IMG/VR virus record: IMGVR_UViG_3300047300_000543
Span: 1 to 21,864 of that record
Length of the DNA stretch: 21,864 bases
From: a virus
Direction: 5' to 3' (one strand)
A program made the translations under genes and the position numbers. A model generated the notes under the pieces. The model saw nothing but the letters and a program-made list of their open reading frames with translations, did no database searches and was not told the DNA's origin. Each line of letters starts with the position of its first letter. Positions within the stretch are counted from its first letter, which is position 1. This document shows, in pieces, positions 12,584-20,085 of this stretch.

Positions 12584-12948
12584 GAGTGCGCGTACAAATT
12601 GAATACAAGGGCAACCCACGCAACCAAATCATTTTGCAATACTCCTCTTTACGTGAGGCGGCGCGTGTGTTAGACTGCGACCGAAAGCATTTGGCACAGA
12701 TGGCCAAAGGCCAAAGACAAAAAATAATTTCACCACTTGGAAACATCATAAAGGTAGAGGCGCATGAACAAGCCAACAGTACTGTCAGTTCAATTCGAGA
12801 GCATCCCGATCAGCCTGAAGAAAATCTCCCGTTGGGTTCTTTGGAGATTGGTCGAGGTTGGAGAAGGGTCGAACAAGCGGTGGTCAAAGTTACCACTGCA
12901 ATCAAATGGGTCGTCAGCAAGTTCCACAAACCCAACAACATGGTGTGA
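12580..12948 (+). CDS. Small DNA-binding protein, NUMOD1-like helix-turn-helix (putative)
   Basis: Residues ~14-48 (SSLREAARVLDCDRKHLAQM, then a basic GQRQKI) fit a short helix-turn-helix like NUMOD1, seen next to homing nucleases and phage genes. The rest of the 122-residue frame (from about residue 62) lies over the start of the primase in another frame, 185 bases in all, so the true product may be only the N-terminal part in function. It starts in ATGA overlap. Confidence 0.5.
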   Translation: MRVRVQIEYKGNPRNQIILQYSSLREAARVLDCDRKHLAQMAKGQRQKIISPLGNIIKVEAHEQANSTVSSIREHPDQPEENLPLGSLEIGRGWRRVEQAVVKVTTAIKWVVSKFHKPNNMV

Positions 12949-15079
12949 CTTTCTCCATGCACAAGAAGCTTATGAAACAGGCCGCTTCGATGGTGTTGGC
13001 TTTGTGTTTGATGGTAGCGACGGCATCATGGGCATTGACTTGGACGACTGCATGGATGCCGTTCAGGGTCCAACGTCTCTTACGCCTGAAGCGCAGGCCA
13101 TTAAAAACGCGGTCTTGGGATACGCAGAGGTAAGCCCCTCAGGCACCGGCATTAAGATCTTTACACGCGCACAGCTACACGCCGCGCACGTTGACCACGA
13201 GAAGGGTTTAGAGATATACCCAAAGGGTCGTTACTTCACTGTGACAGGCCACAGCCTCGGGGGCTCTGTCCCAGAGGAAGAGCAGGACCTACAGCACATC
13301 GTGCCCGCACGCCGCAGTTACCGGTCAGGCGACGCGTTCGCAGACTACAGCCCGCCTCTGGACGGGTGGGACTTGGCCCGCGTTGAAACCGACCTGCTGA
13401 CACAACTGGACCCTGACTGTGGGTACACAGACTGGTTGGCCGTGGGCATGGCCCTGCACCACCAGTTCGGTGGCGACTACGAGGCACTGGAGTTGTGGGA
13501 CCGGTGGTCTGACAACGACGGGGCCTGTGGGTCATACGCGGCAGGACACTGTGCGGCCAAGTGGGACAGCTTTGGAGGCAGTGGTGGCACCACCCTGCGT
13601 TCACTGGTGTTCAAGGTCAACAAGGCCAAGGAGGCCGAGGTGGTGGCCAACGGCGAGAAGGTGCTCACAGGCGGGCCCCTCAACCACGCCAAAGAGTTCT
13701 TGGCAAGCCAGTTCACGTGCGAGGAAGGCACGTCACTCACAACCTACGCGGGTGACATGTTCCAGTACAAGGGCACGCACTACCAAGACATTGAAGAGGC
13801 CACAGTGCGCTCCATGTTGTACACGTTCTTGGACCGGTGCAAGAAGTACGACAAGAAGCAGAACCTGATGCCGTTCAACCCCACACCGGCGCACGTGTCG
13901 TCGATCCTTGACGCGGTGCACGCGGTCACCCACCTGCCCAACACGGCCAACACCAAGCCCCCAGTGTGGCTTGAGGGCTACGGCAAGGACAGACCAGACC
14001 CAAGCAAGTTGGTGTCACTTGAGAACGGCATTTTTCACACTGAGCAAAACGTGTTGATCCCACACAGTTTGGGTTTCTTCACGCAGAACAGTTTGCCGTT
14101 TGCATACGACCCCAACGCGACGTGCCCAACGTGGGAGAAGTTTCTGCAAGACGTGTGGAGCGACGACCCAGAGAGCATCACCTGCCTGCAGGAGATGTTC
14201 GGCTACATTCTGAGCGGTGATTCGTCACAGCAGAAATTCTTCAACATCATTGGACCACGCCGCTCCGGCAAGGGAACGATCAACAAGGTGCTCGTGAGCC
14301 TCTTGGGGCAACACAACACAGTGGCGCCACAACTGGATGAGTTATGCGATACTTTTGGACTTCAACCATGGTTAGGAAAATTGCTAGCGAGTTTCACGGA
14401 CGCACGCGCACCGGAGCGCAACAGGGGCGCTGTAGTGAGCCAGTTGCTCCGAATTGTTGGCGGGGATACTGTGACTGTGAACCGCAAGAACAAGGAAGCT
14501 TGGAGTGGTTATTTGCCAACGCGCATTGTGATCTACTCTAACGAGGCCTTGCAGTTAACAGAAAACTCCAACGCCCTGACCGGCCGTATGATTGTGCTGA
14601 AAATGAGCAACAGTTTTTACGGCAAAGAGGACACGCTGTTGGCCGACAAGTTGGCCAAGGAGTTGCCTGCCATTTTTAACTGGGCCATTGCAGGACAGCA
14701 ACGACGCATGGCACGAGATGGTCAACGATTCATTCAACCAACAACAGGGCGCGAGCTACTGGAGTTGATGGAGGAGTTGGGCAACCCAATCGGGTCATTT
14801 GTTACAGACGCACTAGACTACGACCTAGACGCGACGGCGCTGAAGGACGACGTGTTTGTGTGTTGGCGCAAATGGGCCACTGCCAAGAACATACCACCCG
14901 GCAGTGACATGGCGTTTAAGCGCAGGTTTCTTGCGGCAACGCAGGACCACCGCGTGACAGCCGCAAGGGTCCGCATCGACGGCGAGTTGACCAACGTGTA
15001 CCTAGGTTTGAAGTTGAAGCCCAAGGCGCAGAAGTACGTAGACAGTATCAGCAATTTTGAACGCGAGGAAATATTTTGA
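12764..15079 (+). CDS. Primase/SF3 helicase, D5/VapE-like
   Basis: This 771-residue protein has an archaeo-eukaryotic-type primase (PrimPol-like) head. VLWRLVEV (~25-32) is the usual opening; GIDLDD (90-95) gives the catalytic acidic pair, SGTGIKIF (~116-123) is the second motif, and RYFTVTG (~156-162) the third. A primase C-terminal (PriCT-2-like) region (~213-280) follows, and then a D5-type SF3 helicase: Walker A GPRRSGKGT (497-505), SFTDA (533-537) as Walker B, and motif C TRIVIYSNE (586-594). It would make primers and unwind DNA at the phage origin. An in-frame TAG sits just before the ATG, which fixes the start; AGAGG is the ribosome site. Length fits the family. Confidence 0.95.
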   Translation: MNKPTVLSVQFESIPISLKKISRWVLWRLVEVGEGSNKRWSKLPLQSNGSSASSTNPTTWCDFLHAQEAYETGRFDGVGFVFDGSDGIMGIDLDDCMDAVQGPTSLTPEAQAIKNAVLGYAEVSPSGTGIKIFTRAQLHAAHVDHEKGLEIYPKGRYFTVTGHSLGGSVPEEEQDLQHIVPARRSYRSGDAFADYSPPLDGWDLARVETDLLTQLDPDCGYTDWLAVGMALHHQFGGDYEALELWDRWSDNDGACGSYAAGHCAAKWDSFGGSGGTTLRSLVFKVNKAKEAEVVANGEKVLTGGPLNHAKEFLASQFTCEEGTSLTTYAGDMFQYKGTHYQDIEEATVRSMLYTFLDRCKKYDKKQNLMPFNPTPAHVSSILDAVHAVTHLPNTANTKPPVWLEGYGKDRPDPSKLVSLENGIFHTEQNVLIPHSLGFFTQNSLPFAYDPNATCPTWEKFLQDVWSDDPESITCLQEMFGYILSGDSSQQKFFNIIGPRRSGKGTINKVLVSLLGQHNTVAPQLDELCDTFGLQPWLGKLLASFTDARAPERNRGAVVSQLLRIVGGDTVTVNRKNKEAWSGYLPTRIVIYSNEALQLTENSNALTGRMIVLKMSNSFYGKEDTLLADKLAKELPAIFNWAIAGQQRRMARDGQRFIQPTTGRELLELMEELGNPIGSFVTDALDYDLDATALKDDVFVCWRKWATAKNIPPGSDMAFKRRFLAATQDHRVTAARVRIDGELTNVYLGLKLKPKAQKYVDSISNFEREEIF

Positions 15080-15729
15080 GCAACACTTACTACCACGTTG
15101 ATGTCGGGTTCTATCCAGTGCCTGTAAAGATGTGCTTTACATCCAAGGCGTTTTACAAGGCACTGGAGGACCACAGCATCACAGCAAAGCCAGAGATGGC
15201 GCCGCTTGAGTTGGGAATTGCAGAGACGCACAGTTTTGCAACCACCAAAGAGGCGCTAATCATTGTGGTGTTCAACCTTGAAGAGTGCATCGACAACGCG
15301 GCGCTACTGGCCAGTGTGGTGGCGCACGAATCGACCCACGTGATCTCACGTATACTTGACCACATTGGCGAGGACGTAGACGACTTCGGTGAAGAGACGC
15401 GTGCGTACCTGACCGAGTGGTTGGTGCGTCAGATGTTCACAGCTTGTTTAGTGGAGGTTGGTCGAATTGCAAAACGAAAAGAAAATCGAGCAAAGGCTGG
15501 TAAAAAAGGTCAAGGAGAAGGGGGGCCTGTGCCTGAAGTGGGTAAGTCCGTCGACGACGGGGGTGCCGGACAGGCTAGTGTTTCACAACAGCAAGGTGAT
15601 TCCAGTGGAGTTGAAGGACCCAAAGGGAAAACTAAGCGCAAGGCAGGAGTTGATGATCAAGGAGTTGCAAGCGAGGGGAGTACAGACACACGTGCTGTCA
15701 AGCGAGCAACAGGTCGACCAATTCGTTGA
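15076..15729 (+). CDS. Zincin-like metallopeptidase-fold protein (TTG start)
   Basis: The N-terminal ~127 residues include the zinc motif HESTH (84-88) and a third-ligand candidate Glu106/107 (GEETRAYL), the pattern of small phage zincins. The TTG start overlaps the primase stop (TTGA). From about residue 128 onward the frame overlaps the VRR-NUC gene, and that tail is low-complexity (KRKENRAKAGKKGQGEGG, later repeats of Gly/Ser/Lys) and probably non-essential. Substrate unknown. The ORF lacks a stop near residue 127, so an overprinted C-terminus is the simplest reading. Confidence 0.75.
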   Translation: MSNTYYHVDVGFYPVPVKMCFTSKAFYKALEDHSITAKPEMAPLELGIAETHSFATTKEALIIVVFNLEECIDNAALLASVVAHESTHVISRILDHIGEDVDDFGEETRAYLTEWLVRQMFTACLVEVGRIAKRKENRAKAGKKGQGEGGPVPEVGKSVDDGGAGQASVSQQQGDSSGVEGPKGKTKRKAGVDDQGVASEGSTDTRAVKRATGRPIR

Positions 15730-15739
15730 TGACCTATGA
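15467..15739 (+). CDS. VRR-NUC domain nuclease
   Basis: This 90-residue protein is nearly all VRR-NUC domain. GVPDRLVF (Asp35), VIPVELKD (Glu48, Lys50) and SARQ (Gln60) are the catalytic D-ExK-Q pattern, followed by a helix with LQARGV and VLSSEQQVDQF. Stand-alone VRR-NUC proteins sit beside phage helicases and act as structure-specific nucleases, likely in recombination or replication repair. TTG at 15467 is preferred because GGAGG lies nine bases upstream; TTG at 15458 has no room for a ribosome site. It lies inside the zincin frame (+1). Confidence 0.85.
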   Translation: MQNEKKIEQRLVKKVKEKGGLCLKWVSPSTTGVPDRLVFHNSKVIPVELKDPKGKLSARQELMIKELQARGVQTHVLSSEQQVDQFVDDL

Positions 15740-16218
15740 CCGACGACGAAGTGCACGAGGCTAAGAAGCGCAACCACATTGCCAAAACAATGTATAACAT
15801 TAAGCGACGCGCAAAGGAAGGCGGGATCCCGTTTGAGTTGGATCACAACTACCTGTGCGCTATCGCGCCTGACTACTGTCCAATCTTCAGAACCAAAATT
15901 CTTTGGGGTTTTGGGCAGTCAGGCGCCGTGGGTGTCAGCGGTCCGGATTCACCCAGTCTGGACCGCATCATTCCAGAGAAGGGCTACGTTAAAGGCAATG
16001 TGGCGTGGTTAAGTAACAAAGCAAACATGATCAAGTCCAACGCAACCCAAGAGGACCTTTACAAGGTTGCAGACTGGACACATGATAAAATTAAAGAAGT
16101 CAATAGCGGAGGAGCCAAGCCACCTCCATTAGGAGATCCCGCAAACACCTATCTGACCCGCCCTGTTCGCCATCGGATTGTTAACGACCTAACAGCCAGA
16201 GAAAAAGCGGGATACTAG
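15736..16218 (+). CDS. HNH-family endonuclease (phage type)
   Basis: The 160-residue protein shows a family typical of phages: NIKRRAKEGGIPFELD, then CAIAPDYCPIF (Cys41, Cys48), SPSLDRIIPEKGYVKGNVAW (72-91), and LSNKANMIKSNAT. The Asp/Asn and SLDRI segments are the catalytic core. It probably nicks or cuts DNA, either as a resolvase or as a free-standing homing nuclease. ATGA overlap joins it to VRR-NUC. The C-terminal ~40 residues are Pro/Gly-rich and lack a fold pattern. Confidence 0.8.
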   Translation: MTDDEVHEAKKRNHIAKTMYNIKRRAKEGGIPFELDHNYLCAIAPDYCPIFRTKILWGFGQSGAVGVSGPDSPSLDRIIPEKGYVKGNVAWLSNKANMIKSNATQEDLYKVADWTHDKIKEVNSGGAKPPPLGDPANTYLTRPVRHRIVNDLTAREKAGY

Positions 16219-16331
16219 GGCTTTTACTTATGTTTGTGTGGGTAATTAGTTATGAGGGAAGGGAGTAATTAACCCGCGCCACTGCTTATCTCAGTGGCTA
16301 CCTCATCAACTTGTTAGATAAGGACACATCA
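16219..16331. other. Intergenic spacer with hairpins
   Basis: No gene is seen. It holds GCCACTG/CAGTGGC (16278-16284 with 16292-16298, loop CTTATCT) and a pair of near-complementary runs (GGGTAATTA, then TAATTAACCC). The break in an otherwise packed operon frames the HNH gene that follows, as expected for an inserted unit. Confidence 0.5.
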
Positions 16332-16931
16332 ATGCAGACAAAGCACTGCACAAAATGCGGCGAACATAGGCCGTTTTCAGATTTTAATAAATCCAAATCG
16401 CGCGCAGATGGCCTGCAAGACCACTGTAAAGTTTGTCGATCGCAACACTATAAAGCCAATCGTGACAAAGTGCGCGAGTACAATCAGCAATACTATGAGG
16501 CCAACCGCGATAAGGCGCGTGAATCCAATCGTCAATACCGCGAAGCCAATCGCGACAAGGCGCTTAACTACGGACGTCAATGGCGTGAGAACAACCTCGG
16601 CTACATTCAAAACTATCGTGAGAACAACCGCGATAAAATACGTGAGTCTAGTCGGCAATGGCGCGAAACTAATCTTGATAAAGTTAATGCCAAAACAGCT
16701 AAACGGCGCGCGGCTAAAATGCAACGCACACCCCATTGGCTTACGCCGGAGCAATTAGAAGAGATAGAAACATTCTATACCGTGGCCATAGCGTTTAGGA
16801 TATACACTGGGCAGGATTACCACGTCGATCACATTGTTCCTTTACAAGGCAAAAATGTAAGTGGCCTGCATGTGCCTTGGAATCTTCAAGTGTTGCCAAA
16901 AAAGGAAAATTTAAAAAAGGGAAACAAATGA
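16332..16931 (+). CDS. HNH endonuclease with zinc ribbon and 15-residue repeats
   Basis: The start is at 16332 with AAGGA upstream; an in-frame TTG seven codons before is an alternative. An N-terminal zinc ribbon (CTKCGEHRPFSDF with Cys6/9 and HCKVC with Cys32/35) is followed by about five tandem 15-residue repeats of the type ANRDKxRExxRQYRE (~42-115, one unit shortened to 11). An HNH core then follows (YHVDHIVPLQGKNVSGLHVP, WNLQVLP). This is a known phage free-standing HNH type. It may be a homing nuclease or act in packaging or replication. Flanking gaps support insertion. Confidence 0.85.
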   Translation: MQTKHCTKCGEHRPFSDFNKSKSRADGLQDHCKVCRSQHYKANRDKVREYNQQYYEANRDKARESNRQYREANRDKALNYGRQWRENNLGYIQNYRENNRDKIRESSRQWRETNLDKVNAKTAKRRAAKMQRTPHWLTPEQLEEIETFYTVAIAFRIYTGQDYHVDHIVPLQGKNVSGLHVPWNLQVLPKKENLKKGNK

Positions 16932-17104
16932 ATGAACAAGAAGTAATAGATCGACCACCAATGGCAAACTTTCAAGTGCCTACAAATTTGGCTCAACGAA
17001 CCATGACTTTATTAACGACGTTACAGCTAAGGAAAGAGCAGGCTACAGATGTTGACATTAAACAATTTACACCCCTACCAGCAAAGGTTAGTGCAAGAGA
17101 GTAA
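16928..17104 (+). CDS. Small phage protein of unknown function (58 aa)
   Basis: It starts in ATGA overlap with the HNH gene. The sequence (NEQEVIDRPPMANFQVPTNL, then a helix with RTMTLLTTLQLRKEQ) is polar with no known motif. Its last 56 bases overlap the SNF2 gene. The frame may be a leader that couples the two genes. Confidence 0.5.
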   Translation: MNEQEVIDRPPMANFQVPTNLAQRTMTLLTTLQLRKEQATDVDIKQFTPLPAKVSARE

Positions 17105-18386
17105 AACCCAACCGCATGCAGGGTTGTTCGTTGATATGGGGCTCGGGAAGACAATCACGGCCCTGACAATACTCAGCCAACTTGAGGGCAAGACGCTGAT
17201 CATTGGACCAAAGGCGGTCGTTAAAAATGTTTGGAAGCAAGAGGCACAGAATTGGACGCACACAGAGAATATGAAGTTTGCCCTTATTGTGGGAACACCA
17301 CAGGAGCGGCTAACAGCATTGAAGAGCAATTCAGACGTTTACTTGATCAACGTCGAAAACGTGGTATGGCTTTTCGAGCAGGCGTCCTTGCCGCGTTGGA
17401 AGACCTTGATAATCGACGAGTCGAGCAGGTTCAAGAATCCATCCTCCAAACGATGGAAATCGCTGAAAGGACAACTGAAGACGTTCGAGCACCGGTACAT
17501 ACTGACGGGCACGCCAACACCCAAGTCGTACCTAGACCTGTGGACCCAAGTCGGCATTTTGGATTTGGGCCAACGATTAGGGAAATCGATGACTTCATAC
17601 AAGGAGAAGTTCTTCGAGCCAGAGACAAGAGATCGTAGGACCGGCATGGTGTGGAGTTGGAAGTTAAAGCCCAACGCCAAAGAACAGATTGACGCCCTGA
17701 TCGGGGACATTTGCGTATCACTAAGGAAAGAGGACTACTTGACCATGCCACAACGGCAGGACATTGTGCACACCATCGAGTGGGAGAAGGCGGCCAAACA
17801 GGCCTACAACACCATGCGCAAAGATATGGTGGTAGAGGTCGACGAGGAAACTCTCACAGCGGCTTCGGCTGGCGTGCTCACGGGCAAGCTGTTGCAAATG
17901 ACCGCGGGGTCGATATATTCTGAAACCAAGGAGGTTATCCACATCCACGACACCAAACTGGAATACCTAACCGACATGTTGGACGACACACCTACCATTG
18001 TGTTCTACAACTTTAAACACAGCTTAAGACGGCTTCAGGACGCGATTCCTGACGCGGTGCTACTTGACCCTGACGACGAGAAAACAATCGCCCTATGGCG
18101 CTCTGGTAAGGTCTCAGTGCTACTTTGCCACCCTAAAAGCGTGGGCATCGGCCTGAACCTACAGTGCAACGTGGGTGATACGGCACAGATCGTTTGGTTC
18201 GATTTACCATGGTCCAGTGAAGACTACTTACAAGCTAACGCGCGCCTGTTTAGGCAGGGGCAAGAAAAGCCTGTGATTATTCATCACCTGACCATGCAAA
18301 AAAGTATTGACAGTCAGGTCATGGATGTGCTAGAAGGGAAGATCGACATGCAAAACGCGTTAATGAACGCGCTCAAGTTCCAATGA
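17049..18386 (+). CDS. SNF2-type DEAD/DEAH-box helicase
   Basis: The 445-residue protein carries both RecA lobes. Lobe one has Walker A MGLGKTIT (30-37), Walker B LIIDESSRFKN (120-130, Asp123-Glu124-Ser125) and TGTPTP (153-158). Lobe two has PTIVFYNFKHS (315-325), VGIGLNLQ (365-372), and QANARLFRQGQEKP (395-408), the arginine-finger motif VI. It would use ATP to translocate on DNA or remodel protein-DNA complexes during replication or recombination. In related phages it neighbours VRR-NUC and D5-like proteins, as here. A consensus DnaA box at 17935-17943 lies within it but is probably chance. Confidence 0.95.
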   Translation: MLTLNNLHPYQQRLVQESKTQPHAGLFVDMGLGKTITALTILSQLEGKTLIIGPKAVVKNVWKQEAQNWTHTENMKFALIVGTPQERLTALKSNSDVYLINVENVVWLFEQASLPRWKTLIIDESSRFKNPSSKRWKSLKGQLKTFEHRYILTGTPTPKSYLDLWTQVGILDLGQRLGKSMTSYKEKFFEPETRDRRTGMVWSWKLKPNAKEQIDALIGDICVSLRKEDYLTMPQRQDIVHTIEWEKAAKQAYNTMRKDMVVEVDEETLTAASAGVLTGKLLQMTAGSIYSETKEVIHIHDTKLEYLTDMLDDTPTIVFYNFKHSLRRLQDAIPDAVLLDPDDEKTIALWRSGKVSVLLCHPKSVGIGLNLQCNVGDTAQIVWFDLPWSSEDYLQANARLFRQGQEKPVIIHHLTMQKSIDSQVMDVLEGKIDMQNALMNALKFQ

Positions 18387-18679
18387 TCAAAGTAAACGCC
18401 ACAATTCGCCGCCTTTCAGATGAAGAGCCGGACCCTCTTGAACACGAGGATTCGTCCTCAGAACCTACCACTGGCGGCGCAGGGTGGGCGCCGTGGGGGC
18501 CAGACACAATCCAAGACGTGTATAACGTCGTGGCCGAGAAGCTGTCCCCACAGCAGAGGGAAATCATTGAGGCACACCTAGCGGGGTATAACTACCACGA
18601 CTTGGCTGTGACCCAAAAGTACTGGCGCTATCACTTTGCGGCGGCTGTCGCTAAGATACGAAAGGAATTAAGATTGTGA
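18383..18679 (+). CDS. Sigma-70 region 4-like helix-turn-helix protein
   Basis: The 98-residue protein has an acidic, disordered N-terminal half (DEEPDPLEHEDSSSEPTTGG). A C-terminal HTH has the region 4 pattern: LSPQQREIIEAHLAG (54-68), YHDLA (71-75), then a recognition helix ending AAAVAKIRKEL. Such proteins can bind -35 DNA and the RNA polymerase beta flap, as in phage late-gene factors. It may supply the region 4 missing from the protein at 8805, or act alone as a transcription regulator. ATGA overlap with the SNF2 gene. Confidence 0.7.
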   Translation: MIKVNATIRRLSDEEPDPLEHEDSSSEPTTGGAGWAPWGPDTIQDVYNVVAEKLSPQQREIIEAHLAGYNYHDLAVTQKYWRYHFAAAVAKIRKELRL

Positions 18680-18870
18680 ACGGGTACATAATAGAATACG
18701 TTGACCATGGATGGCCTAGAATAGACATTCAGGTTGACGCCAAGCATCCCATGTTTGAAAACGGTCAAGACGTGCTGTCAATTTGGCACTTTGAGAACGA
18801 AGAAGAACGGGATTTCATACTGCGGGACTTACGTAGGTTCCGTGAACAGCAAAAGAAAGGGTTAGCATGA
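18676..18870 (+). CDS. Small phage protein, GTG start (64 aa)
   Basis: The GTG at 18676 overlaps the previous stop as GTGA, and AAGGA lies upstream. The protein is alpha/beta (YIIEYVDHGWPRIDIQV, then an acidic helix FENEEERDFILRDLRRFR). No domain recognised. Its stop overlaps the next start. Confidence 0.6.
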   Translation: MNGYIIEYVDHGWPRIDIQVDAKHPMFENGQDVLSIWHFENEEERDFILRDLRRFREQQKKGLA

Positions 18871-19109
18871 CAGAACGTGAATTATCTTTTGGAGAAAAGG
18901 CAGTGGGGTTGACGTTTAACCCTAGCAATTCACACGAGGTTGACAAATGTAAGCAAGAGTTCGCCGCGGTTATCGACCGCATGAACTACTTGCGCAACTT
19001 GACTGACAACGCAGAAGTCAAGCGCATGGCCAGTGTGGCCAGTGTGGCCATTACAGAGGCACAAACTGCCCAGATGTGGGCCGTCAAAGCAATCACATGG
19101 AGAGGTTGA
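18867..19109 (+). CDS. acb2: Anti-CBASS protein, Acb2/Tad1 hairpin family
   Basis: This 80-residue protein matches the Acb2/Tad1 family: SFGEKAVGLTFNPS (7-20), then a helix (DKCKQEFAAVIDRM), and TEAQTAQMWAVKAITW (63-78). The known role of Acb2 is to bind and sequester cyclic di- and trinucleotides made by CBASS defence. That would silence the host effector. A nine-base duplication (GGCCAGTGT at 19028-19036 and 19037-19045) adds an in-frame SVA. The start overlaps the preceding gene as ATGA. Exact ligand cannot be told from sequence. Confidence 0.85.
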   Translation: MTERELSFGEKAVGLTFNPSNSHEVDKCKQEFAAVIDRMNYLRNLTDNAEVKRMASVASVAITEAQTAQMWAVKAITWRG

Positions 19110-19110
19110 C

Positions 19111-19368
19111 ATGACAGCAGAAGAATGGGCAAAACTGGCAAACGGTGAAGTGATTTCACTTGAAGAAAAACATAACGATCCATGGATCCACCGATCCAAG
19201 GGTATGAGTTGCGCTACCTGCATGTGGTTTGTGGAGAAGGTAGCTACAGTAGAAGTGGAAAGAGTGGTTGGGCGTTGCCGTCGGCATGCACCAACAATGG
19301 GAGGCTATCCGACAGTCTTTTTCAGCGACTGGTGCGGTGATCATAAACTTGACGAAAATAAGGTGTAA
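19111..19368 (+). CDS. Cys-cluster phage protein (85 aa)
   Basis: Four Cys (CATC 34/37, CRRHAP 56, DWCGDHKL 75) give a small zinc-ribbon-like layout, with PTMGGYPTVF between. This is the shape of a common phage small zinc protein of unknown function. It starts one base after the Acb2 stop; AGAGG lies just upstream of the ATG. The in-frame extension upstream overlaps Acb2 and is rejected. Confidence 0.75.
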   Translation: MTAEEWAKLANGEVISLEEKHNDPWIHRSKGMSCATCMWFVEKVATVEVERVVGRCRRHAPTMGGYPTVFFSDWCGDHKLDENKV

Positions 19369-19370
19369 TT

Positions 19371-19562
19371 ATGGCAAACGAAGCAACAAATTTATTAGCA
19401 TCTTTGGGCGTAAAACCAAAAGAGCAACGCATTCAGGAAATGGCCGGAGCGGTGACGCGGTTGGTCGTAAACGAGGCGCTACGTGAGGCCAAGGCCCGTG
19501 CACAGGTGCGAGACGCAAATACTCAGGTTCAGAGGGTCGAAAAACCCTCGCAAAATGGGTAA
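19371..19562 (+). CDS. Small helical phage protein (63 aa)
   Basis: It follows two bases after the previous stop with a weak AAGGTG site. All-helical and basic (TRLVVNEALREAKARAQVRD), it has a polar C-terminus. Not recognised. It ends before the hairpin at 19575-19592. Confidence 0.55.
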   Translation: MANEATNLLASLGVKPKEQRIQEMAGAVTRLVVNEALREAKARAQVRDANTQVQRVEKPSQNG

Positions 19563-19574
19563 TTCTATATAGGA

Positions 19575-19592
19575 AAGGCCTTTTTAGGCCTT
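19575..19592 (+). terminator. Short hairpin after 19562 gene
   Basis: AAGGCCT, loop TTTT, AGGCCTT: a perfect 7-bp stem. It may end or slow transcription, but no T-tract follows, so its strength is doubtful. It sits in the 47-base gap before the next gene. Confidence 0.5.
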
Positions 19593-19609
19593 GAATATAA
19601 GGTAACACC

Positions 19610-19999
19610 ATGGCAACCAAATCCAAATACGAGTTCAAACCGGAGATGTGCGACCAACTGATAGAGTTGGGCAAGGTAGGCGCGTCCCAAAAAATGATGT
19701 TTGCGAGCATCGGAATTAGTTCCACCGCCGCGCAGACGTTTAAGAAAAACCACCCAGAGTTTGCTGAAGCACTGGACATGGCCATCACCCACTCACAGGC
19801 TTACTGGGAAACCCAGTTGCTTGCCAACGTGGAGAACAAGGCCTTTAACAGCAGGGTGGCTGAAATCGCATTACGTGGACAGTTTCCCTCGGACTATCGT
19901 GACGACAAGAACAACAAGCTTGAAGTTAAGGCCGACGTCGTGTTGGATTTTTCTGGTGCAGTTACCGACCTGATTACGGCGCTTAAAAAAGCGGCGTAA
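19610..19999 (+). CDS. Terminase-small-subunit-like DNA-binding protein
   Basis: The 129-residue protein resembles phage small terminase or related HTH proteins. It has FKPEMCDQLIELGKVGAS (9-26), a helix-turn-helix with FASIGISSTAAQTFKKNHPE (31-50), then YWETQL and RGQFPSDYRDDKN. In that family the protein recognises packaging DNA. No large terminase is in the window, so this role is not certain; a replication regulator is possible. AAGGTAAC lies before the ATG; two hairpins follow the stop. Confidence 0.6.
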   Translation: MATKSKYEFKPEMCDQLIELGKVGASQKMMFASIGISSTAAQTFKKNHPEFAEALDMAITHSQAYWETQLLANVENKAFNSRVAEIALRGQFPSDYRDDKNNKLEVKADVVLDFSGAVTDLITALKKAA

Positions 20000-20005
20000 C
20001 AAACC

Positions 20006-20031
20006 GTTGGTATTTAGCAACAAATACCAAC
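20006..20031 (+). other. 10-bp perfect hairpin
   Basis: GTTGGTATTT, loop AGCAAC, AAATACCAAC: ten perfect pairs, AT-rich, seven bases after a stop. It may work with the following terminator or be an operator for the next gene. Confidence 0.6.
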
Positions 20032-20039
20032 AAATCCGT

Positions 20040-20061
20040 AAGCCCCTCACGGGGCTTTTTT
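20040..20061 (+). terminator. Rho-independent terminator
   Basis: The stem AAGCCCC/GGGGCTT with loop TCAC is followed by a run of T (20056-20061). This is a textbook intrinsic terminator for the 19610 gene and what lies upstream. Confidence 0.9.
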
Positions 20062-20085
20062 CACCTTTGTATAAAGGAGAGCATC

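Noticed and set aside
12570-12763. Frameshift joining the HTH gene to the primase
   Set aside because: The primase frame has a stop just before its ATG, and its N-terminus is complete for the family, so no fusion is needed.
13419-13868. Alternative frame of 149 codons within the primase
   Set aside because: Thr/Trp/Arg-rich shadow of a conserved helicase/primase region.
17231-17638. 135-codon frame within the SNF2 gene
   Set aside because: It lies inside conserved helicase motifs in another frame and has no ribosome site.
17935-17943. Second consensus DnaA box (TTATCCACA)
   Set aside because: It lies inside conserved SNF2 coding sequence without AT-rich or repeat context, so chance is likely.
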